A DNA stretch of 14,774 nucleotides. Source: Poronia punctata. Taxonomy: Eukaryota; Ascomycota; Sordariomycetes; Xylariales; Xylariaceae. The DNA is taken from positions 1 to 14,774 of the forward strand of contig MU401941.1 of NCBI GenBank assembly GCA_022579005.1, given 5' to 3'. The position numbers and the translations under genes are program-made. Shown here in pieces: positions 9,479 to 14,774 of this stretch (the first letter of the stretch is position 1; each line of letters opens with the position of its first letter). The notes beneath the pieces were generated by a model, which did no database searches, was not told the origin of the DNA, and was given only the letters and a program-made list of their open reading frames with translations.

Positions 9479-10159
9479 AAAATATTCTTAGCAATATTTA
9501 GTTTTAAAGTTTAAAGGCTTTTTTTATAATAAGCATAATTATAATAATATATTAGTAATTATTAATAGCTTTTTTAAACTATTATAAACAATTGCTTATA
9601 AAAATATAGTAATAGCTAAAAATGTAGCTTAAATATATTATAAAAAACCTTATTAAATTTTTAAATAAGTAAAAAGCTTTACTAGTAATTAAAGCTTTTT
9701 ATTTAATTTTAATTTTATAAATAAGTTAGCTTATATTTATAGTACTAAACTTAACCTTATTGCTATAAAGTATAAAGAAACTACTAGTTAAGTTAAAATT
9801 ATAAACTAGTATTTAAAATAACAACTTTAACTATATATTAGCTATTTTTAAAATAATTAGTTTTAAAGTTTGCTAGCTATAAATATAGTCTAAGCTTTTA
9901 TACTATATAAATTTTTAAAAAAACTATTTTTAAAAAAAGTTGTTATAAAAAGATTAATAAAAATAAGTTATAATTAAAAGTTTAAAATTAAAAATTTTGC
10001 TAATTTAATACTAACTAAATAGCTAACGCGTTAAAAAATATAGAAATTTGCGTTAAAGATTTAAAAGTATAATGCTATTATAAAATAAGCAATAATAAAA
10101 ACTTGAAAATAAAGAGCTATATAAGCTAACAAATATTAAAAATACCTAACTTTAAAGTA

Positions 10160-10556
10160 AGTAACTTAGTATATATTATTAAAAAAACAAAAATATAAAC
10201 AAATTAACTTAGCAATAAGTTAAACTTTTTATAACCTATTAATATTATTATATTTTAAAAGCTAAATTTAAAAACACTTATTGCTTAGATTTGCTATTTA
10301 ATTAGTAAAGAAATTAATAGTTCTATGCTAATTAACTTTATAAGTACTTTAATAACTTACTACTAAATTAAGCGCTACTTAGACTACCTAAAAAAATTAA
10401 TTAAAATACTAGCAATAAAGAATAAAAAGTTAAAAAGGTTTTTAGATTTTGCGTTTAATATAAAAAACTATATTACTTAGTATTATAAAAAAAATAAGAT
10501 TTAATATAACAGGGCACCTAGCTAAAAAACTTACCTGCTAAGCTATTTGCATATAA
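10160..10556 (+). pseudogene. Element B: integrase C-terminus and chromodomain (degraded)
   Basis: From about 10160, VYIIKKTKI*TN*LSNKL resembles the VYLRxxxWxTxRPSxKLD segment that follows the integrase core in gypsy elements. It continues with an INSSMLI stretch like the HxVFHVSLL block, then RYLDYLK. The chromodomain starts at 10420 as E*KVKKVF, matching EWEVEKIL, followed by V*YKKLYYLVL*K (matching VxYGKLYYLVxWKG) and T*LKNLPAKLF (matching TWxxxxNLxxAxxxL) up to about 10552. The end of the domain (10510-10550) is unusually well preserved, keeping CAGGGCACC and TTACCTGC. The chromodomain is the part believed to tether integrase to methylated histone H3. It is broken by several TAA codons. 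Confidence 0.75.
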
Positions 10557-10850
10557 ACTATATACTAACTAAAGCTATGCTAGCTAATAGCTAAGGCTTT
10601 GCTAGTTATACTTTTTTTAATTTTTTTAGCTAGTTTAATTATTTACTTAGCTAACTAAATAAAAGTTATTTAATATATTTAGTTTTTAAAATTACTAGCA
10701 ACATTACTTTATAACTATTTTGTTACTAAAACTTTTATACTTTTTTATTTTTTTATTTTTAAGTTATAATATAATATTTAATAAAAAAATTTAAACTAAA
10801 AATTAAGTATAGTTTATAACTACTAAGTAAATAACTAGCAATAATATAAA
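10557..10850. other. Junction between elements B and C; no gene seen
   Basis: Holds the end of element B and the start of C. Composition changes from T-rich (about 10600-10760) back to A-rich on the + strand. It would be the place for a 3' LTR of B and a 5' LTR of C, but I could not match either to another copy in the window, and no target-site duplication is visible. Confidence 0.45.
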
Positions 10851-12030
10851 TAAGCTTAATAAACTTAATATTAAAAATAAGTAATAAAAACTAAAAAAAC
10901 TAGCTAATAATTAAGCTAAATTTATAAATAGCTAAAAATAAAAAAGTAATAATAAATATAATAAAAAAAGTAAAAAACATAATAGTAAATTAAAAAACTT
11001 AAAATAAAATATATTACTTATTAAAATAAGTAATTAGTTAATAGCTAGCAACTTTTAAAAAAGTTAAAAAAATAAAAGCTATTTTTTTATTTTAAGCTGC
11101 TATTATATAATAGCTTATTTAATAAAAGCTTTTATTATAATAGTTTTTATAAAAGTTTAAAAAGCTAAAAAAATAACCTTTTATATTAAATTATTAATAT
11201 AGTAAATTAAAATATATAGTTACTTTAGCTACTTACTAAGCAAAAAAAGCTATAATATAAAAGTAATATTAAAGCTTTTATATATAATTATAAGTAGCTA
11301 AAGTAAAATATTATTGCTATAAAAATTAAAAACTAAATTATAGCTATAAAAAAAGTATTTAATAAAAGCCTAGCTATAAAGATTTAATATAAATTATATA
11401 AGCTTTAATATAAGCTAAGTTTAATATTTAAAAAAATTAACATTTTTATTAAAATATATTAAATTTTAATAATTTAAAAAAAGGCTACTTTTAATAACTT
11501 TTAAAAGTTTATTTAGCAAAAAAACGTTAACTTAAAACTATTTAAGTAAACTTTTTAAAAGTAATTATATAAGCTTTAATAATAAAAAAATAAAAACTTA
11601 AAAACTTTCTTTTTATTAGCAAGTACTAATATAAAAGCTTAAAAGCGTTATACTATTAAAAAATAATAGCTAATTAGCTTTTAACTATTAATATAAACTT
11701 TAAAAAAATTAAAAAAGGTTTTAATAAAGTAATATATATTACTTAATAATATAGTAATAATATATTATAAAGCTAAAAAATAATAAAGTACTTAGTATTA
11801 TACTAATAAAAAGTATAAACTACTATAAAAACAAAAATATATTAAATACTTGCTAAAGTAAAAAAAGTTAGTAAATAATTTAAAAGCGCTTAAATAGTTT
11901 AAAAAAAAACTAATAACTTATTAAAATAATAAATAAATTAAAATTAAAGCAAATTAATATATATTAGTAATAGCTTTATAAAGTGCTACTGCTATAATAA
12001 AAAAACTATATAGCTAAGTATTGCTTAAAA
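10850..12030 (+). pseudogene. Element C gag with CCHC zinc knuckle (degraded)
   Basis: Most of this stretch is A-rich sequence with frequent stops in which I recognise no capsid motif. The support is the nucleocapsid knuckle at 11984-12024: TGC at 11984, a TAT (from TGT) at the position of the second Cys, a TAT (from CAT) at the His position and TGC at 12022-12024. This gives the CX2CX4HX4C pattern if one base is missing between the second Cys and the His. The knuckle would bind the element RNA during packaging. It sits about 1.0 kb before the RT VDYR motif, as expected for gag upstream of protease and RT. The start of gag cannot be located. Confidence 0.5.
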
Positions 12031-12199
12031 AATAAATAGTTATTATTAAATTATTAATTAAGCAAAGTTAAGCAAAAACTTTTTAAATAGCTTAAAAATA
12101 AAATATAAAACGTTTAAGTAGCTTAATTAAACTTTAAAAATAAAAAGTTAAAAGCTAAGCTAAAATAAGTTAATATATTTAATATATTTTAGTAAAGTT

Positions 12200-12290
12200 T
12201 TATAAAGCATTTAGTACTATAAAGCTGCTTTATATAATAGCTATAATTTTTTTATATAGTAAGCAAAAGCTAAAAAAAGTTATTATAAAT
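12200..12290 (+). pseudogene. Element C possible protease active site (uncertain)
   Basis: Near 12220-12260 the + strand reads AALYNSYNFFI, which resembles the ALIDSGxxxxFI active-site loop of retropepsins, with Asp changed to Asn but without a clear Gly after the Ser. Its place between the gag knuckle and the RT is right for a protease. The stretch 12290-12970 that follows shows no further recognisable motif and would be the protease-RT linker. Confidence 0.33.
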
Positions 12291-12969
12291 ATAAATATAA
12301 AAGTATAAATTAATATTATATATAAAAACATTTTAAAAAAATATTTATAAAAAGTAAATATTTTATTACTTTTATTAATAAAGCTAAATAAAAAGCTAAT
12401 AAAATACTAAGCATCTTATATAGCTAGTTTTTAAATAATTAACGCTTAAAAAGTTAAAAAAGCCTTTAAGCAAGTATTTTATATAATATATAAAAAATAA
12501 AAAATATTAAAGCTTTTAATATTATAAGTAAAAATAAGTTAGTTAAGTATACTATTAAATATAGCTTTTACTTAATAGTTTTATAGCAAATATTAAAAAA
12601 TAAATTTTAAAAGGTTTTTTAAAAATATAGTTAAAAATTAAGTAGTATATATTATTAACTTAATAAATATAAGTATTAGCTTTAAAAAAAAGTTATTATT
12701 TTTTAAAATTAATAATAAGCTTAGTACTAAAAATAAAATTAATTTACTTAAGTATTTTAAAGTATTTTAATATATATACTTTAATCTATTAGCAAAAAAG
12801 TTACTTATATTAAAAAAAGCATAATATATAATAAACTTAATAAAAAAAGCATGAGTACTATTTAGTTTAATTTATTTTACTATAAAAGCTTAATAGCAAG
12901 TGCTTAAAAAGTACTTTAAAAAAAACTTTTAAATAAGCTATATATAATACTTAAAAATAAAAATAAAAG

Positions 12970-13600
12970 CTTTTATTTTATTTATATTAAAAAAAAACTA
13001 TAAAGCTTTAAATTAATTATAAAAGCTTAAACAAAGTAACTATTAAAAATAAGTATTTTTTATTTTTTATATTAAAAGTAATAAATAAGCTAAGGTTAGT
13101 AAAGGTCTTTTTAAAGCTAAACTTTAAAAATGCTTACTATTATATTTAAATTAAATATAATAATAAGTAAAAAATCGCTTTTTAAATAAAATATAAGCAT
13201 TTTAAGTATATAGTTATACTTTTTAAACTAACTAATACTTTTATAACCTTTTAAGCCTATATATATATAAAGTATTAGCTAAGCTAGTAAATTATATTTA
13301 TATAGTTTATTTAAATAATATTATAATTTTTTAAAAAAATTAAAAAAAAAATTAAAAAAGCACTTTTAGTTAGTTTATAAATAGTTACTAAAATATTAAC
13401 TATTTATAAAGCTATTAAAATATAAGTTTTTTAAAACTAAAATAAAGTTTTTAAAATTTATTATTATAATTAATAAAATAAAAATAAATTTTTAAAAAAT
13501 TGCTACTATTTAAAAATAAAAAGTATTAACTTTAATATATAATATATAAGTATTTTTAAAATTTATAAACTTTTATAAAAAGTTTATAATTAAGTATATA
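12970..13600 (+). pseudogene. Element C pol: reverse transcriptase (degraded)
   Basis: IYIKKKTIKL (about 12981-13010) then INYKSLNKVTIKNKYFL matches the LFVKKxDGxLRLCVDYRxLNxVTIKNRYPLP block, with VDYR at 13012-13023. NKLRLVKVFLKLNFKNAYYYI (about 13087-13149) matches the DRLxxAKxFSKLDLKNAYHxI block. KYIVILFKLTNTFITF*AY at 13204-13260 matches EYxVMPFGLTNAPATFQAY. The polymerase centre YLDDIIIF is YLNNIIIF at 13308-13331, both Asp changed to Asn. The frame from 13012 to 13260 is open to one reading; then a two-base shift occurs inside a TATATA run. KFFKTKIKFLKFIIIINKIKI (about 13430-13492) matches EFFKTEVxFLGFIIxxxGIxM, and NFYKKFI at 13568-13588 closes the domain. Confidence 0.93.
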
Positions 13601-14145
13601 AATATTATTATATTACTTATAGTAATTTTAAAAAGTTATACTTTACTAAGCTACGTTTTTAAATAAACTTTAAAAATAAATTAAGTATTTAAAAATATAA
13701 CAAAAGTTTTTATATTAATAATTACTTTTTATTACTAAAATAACTATTTAAATACTAAAGTAAAGATAAATATGTTAATAAAAGCAATATTGAAAATATT
13801 ATTATAGTTTTTTAAAAAAAATATAAAAACTAATTACTTATTAATTATAAAAGCTTATAAACGCTAAAACTAAATAAGCAATAAGCTAGCAAAAGCTTTT
13901 AATAATTATAAGAAGCAATAAATACTAATAGTAATACTTTAAAAAAATAAATAAAACTTTTATAATATAAATAAATTATATAGCTTTAAAAAGCATAGTT
14001 AACTTATTAATATAAACTTTTTTAAAAAAGCTTGCTTATTAAGTATATAAGCTAATATAATTTAATTTTAATATAAAATATTAATTAAGTATATTAAACT
14101 TAATAAATAAATTATTAAAAAAGCTAAATTATATAGCTAAAAAGA
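13600..14145 (+). pseudogene. Element C pol: RNase H domain (degraded)
   Basis: The TDAS active-site motif reads INML at 13766-13777, followed by IKAILKILL*, matching xEAIxGILSQ. AISxQxLLAII appears as AIS*QKLLIII at 13878-13910, preceded by an IAYxSxKLxxAE-like stretch and followed by a W-to-stop series matching KYWRxYF. INYIALKSI (about 13975-14000) matches TDHxALxxI. The domain ends with ILNLINKLLKKLNYIA at about 14091-14142, matching the NPADxLSRRPDYx signature that closes RNase H in several fungal gypsy lineages. Frame is kept from about 13852 to 14142. Stops are TAA and TAG only. The motif set differs from elements A and B, which shows a separate lineage. Confidence 0.88.
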
Positions 14146-14774
14146 TTTAAAATAAAAATATAATATTAATACTAAAATAAAAGCTTTAATTAGTTAGCAA
14201 GCTACTATAAAAAATATAATAGTTATTAGTAAAAATTTTATTTTTTAAAAAAAAGTAAAATATTAGCTTACATTATTAAAGCAGCTTAAAAAGCTTTATT
14301 AAACTTATATTTATTAGCTTATTTAATAATAAAAATATAAATTATAAACTTATAAGCTTATAAAGCACTAAACCTTTACTATATAATTATAAATAATTTT
14401 TAAAAGCAAAAAAGTAAAAAGCACTAATATATATGCTTAACTTATATATTATATATTATATAAATAGTAATAATAACTTATTTAATAAAAGCTATTACTA
14501 AAAGTATAAAAACTGCTTTTTTAAAAATAAAAGGTAAGGTTATTATTTATAACTAATATATATTATATACTAAAGCTAAAAAATTAGCTTAAAGCAAAAC
14601 AGCTTTTTAATTAGCAGCTTTAAAGCAATTTTATAAAATAGTTTATAAACTATAAGCTAAAAATCTTACTTTTATAAAACTTATAAAAATTATATACTAT
14701 AAAGCTAAAATATATAAAAAATATTATATTAATAATAAAAGTATATTATATTTTAAAAAATAGCTAGTAATTTT
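14146..14774 (+). pseudogene. Element C: linker and start of integrase, cut by window end
   Basis: Following RNase H there are about 500 bases without a clear motif. In the last 60 bases the + strand reads LYFKKIASNF (about 14745-14774), similar to the YYFPxMASDV segment of the integrase zinc-binding domain in gypsy elements, which normally follows the two His ligands. The catalytic core would lie beyond the window. Identification rests mainly on position after RNase H. Confidence 0.45.

Larger units (their letters stand above)
9061..10100 (+). pseudogene. Element B pol: integrase (degraded)
   Basis: The catalytic core is in one frame. NNILVIIN at 9543-9566 corresponds to DxILVIID. TSN*SFLF at 9681-9704 corresponds to TSDRGSLF, with the second catalytic Asp at 9687-9689 (AAT, Asn). 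VKIIN*YLK* at 9792-9821 corresponds to xEIINQYLEQ, with the catalytic Glu at 9795-9797 (AAA, Lys). There are exactly 35 codons between them, the canonical D-35-E spacing. Next comes YISYF*NN*F, matching the YxxYFQDNW segment. The first catalytic Asp should be near 9500 but I could not fix its codon. The upstream zinc-binding part should lie about 9300-9440, where palindromic sequences cluster. No functional integrase can be made. Confidence 0.9.
4500..10620 (+). mobile_element. Element B: RIP-degraded Ty3/gypsy chromovirus
   Basis: A chromovirus relic with RT, RNase H, integrase and chromodomain in order on the + strand between about 7640 and 10556. The left limit is uncertain. The A-rich + strand composition starts near 4500, a possible gag zinc knuckle lies near 5433 and a possible protease near 5651-5970, but the gap of about 1.7 kb to the RT is larger than usual for this class. 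The true B element may therefore start later, or contain an insertion. It is somewhat less degraded than A and C, keeping more CpA, TpG and G+C, so it was probably inserted or mutated more recently. No LTR pair could be recognised. Confidence 0.8.
10700..14774 (+). mobile_element. Element C: RIP-degraded Ty3/gypsy element, right side cut by window
   Basis: A third gypsy relic in the same orientation as A and B. Recognised parts in order: gag zinc knuckle (11984-12024), possible protease near 12220, RT (about 12975-13600), RNase H (13600-14145), and the start of integrase near the right edge. The knuckle-to-RT spacing of about 1.0 kb is normal. Its RNase H carries an AISEQELLAII-type motif instead of the NYEIHDKEMLAI of A and B, so it belongs to a different gypsy lineage. 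It is the most heavily mutated of the three; CpA and TpG are very rare. Confidence 0.85.

Noticed and set aside
4250..10900. LTR pair flanking element B
   Set aside because: Comparing about 4250-4500 with about 10600-10900 by eye gave no shared stretch beyond AT-rich words.
1..14774. Organelle genome or AT-rich protist chromosome (mitochondrion, apicoplast, Plasmodium-like)
   Set aside because: No intact genes, rRNA or tRNA are present, and the dinucleotide bias (CpA/TpG loss with stops replacing Gln/Trp/Arg codons in gypsy motifs) is specific to RIP rather than general AT drift.
1..14774. CRISPR array or other prokaryotic defence system
   Set aside because: No regularly spaced direct repeats, no prokaryotic ribosome-binding sites and no intact ORFs; recurring words such as AGCTAATA and AAAGCTTTTA come from composition.

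Overview
The window looks like an AT-rich, repeat-dense heterochromatic block from the genome of a filamentous ascomycete fungus (Pezizomycotina), wrecked by repeat-induced point mutation (RIP). Lines counted by hand are about 80-88% A+T. TpA is extremely common and CpA/TpG are rare: bases 1-60 hold 13 TpA, 1 CpA and 0 TpG. TAA and TAG are everywhere, while TGA is almost absent. The remaining C sits mostly in GCT, ACT and AGC. This is what C-to-T change at CpA on both strands leaves behind. No intact host gene, rRNA, tRNA or CRISPR array was found. The species cannot be named from this.

Under the RIP damage, conceptual translation shows three Ty3/gypsy LTR-retrotransposon relics, all on the + strand. 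Element A (1 to about 2340) enters the window at the end of its reverse transcriptase (RT) and continues through RNase H, integrase and a C-terminal chromodomain. Element B (RT from about 7640, upstream part probably from about 4500, to about 10600) has RT, RNase H, integrase and chromodomain. Element C (about 10700 to beyond 14774) has a gag zinc knuckle, possible protease, RT and RNase H, and the first part of integrase is cut by the window edge. A and B are related chromoviruses. C has a different RNase H and is a separate lineage.

Between A and B, about 2460-4245 is T-rich on the + strand and so probably holds a relic in the opposite orientation; I could not assign it to a family. It is followed by a short, clearly less mutated island (about 4251-4435, roughly 28% G+C by hand count) and a (TA)n run. 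About 4500-7640 is RIP-altered sequence with a possible gag knuckle and one stretch with few stops (5651-5970), perhaps a retropepsin.

No gene here can make a functional product: catalytic Asp and Glu codons have become Asn and Lys, and Gln, Arg and Trp codons have become stops. All coding calls are therefore pseudogenes recognised by residue pattern. The window reads as a retrotransposon graveyard. The chromodomains of A and B fit a family that prefers to insert into H3K9-methylated chromatin, which is what a RIP-altered block normally becomes.
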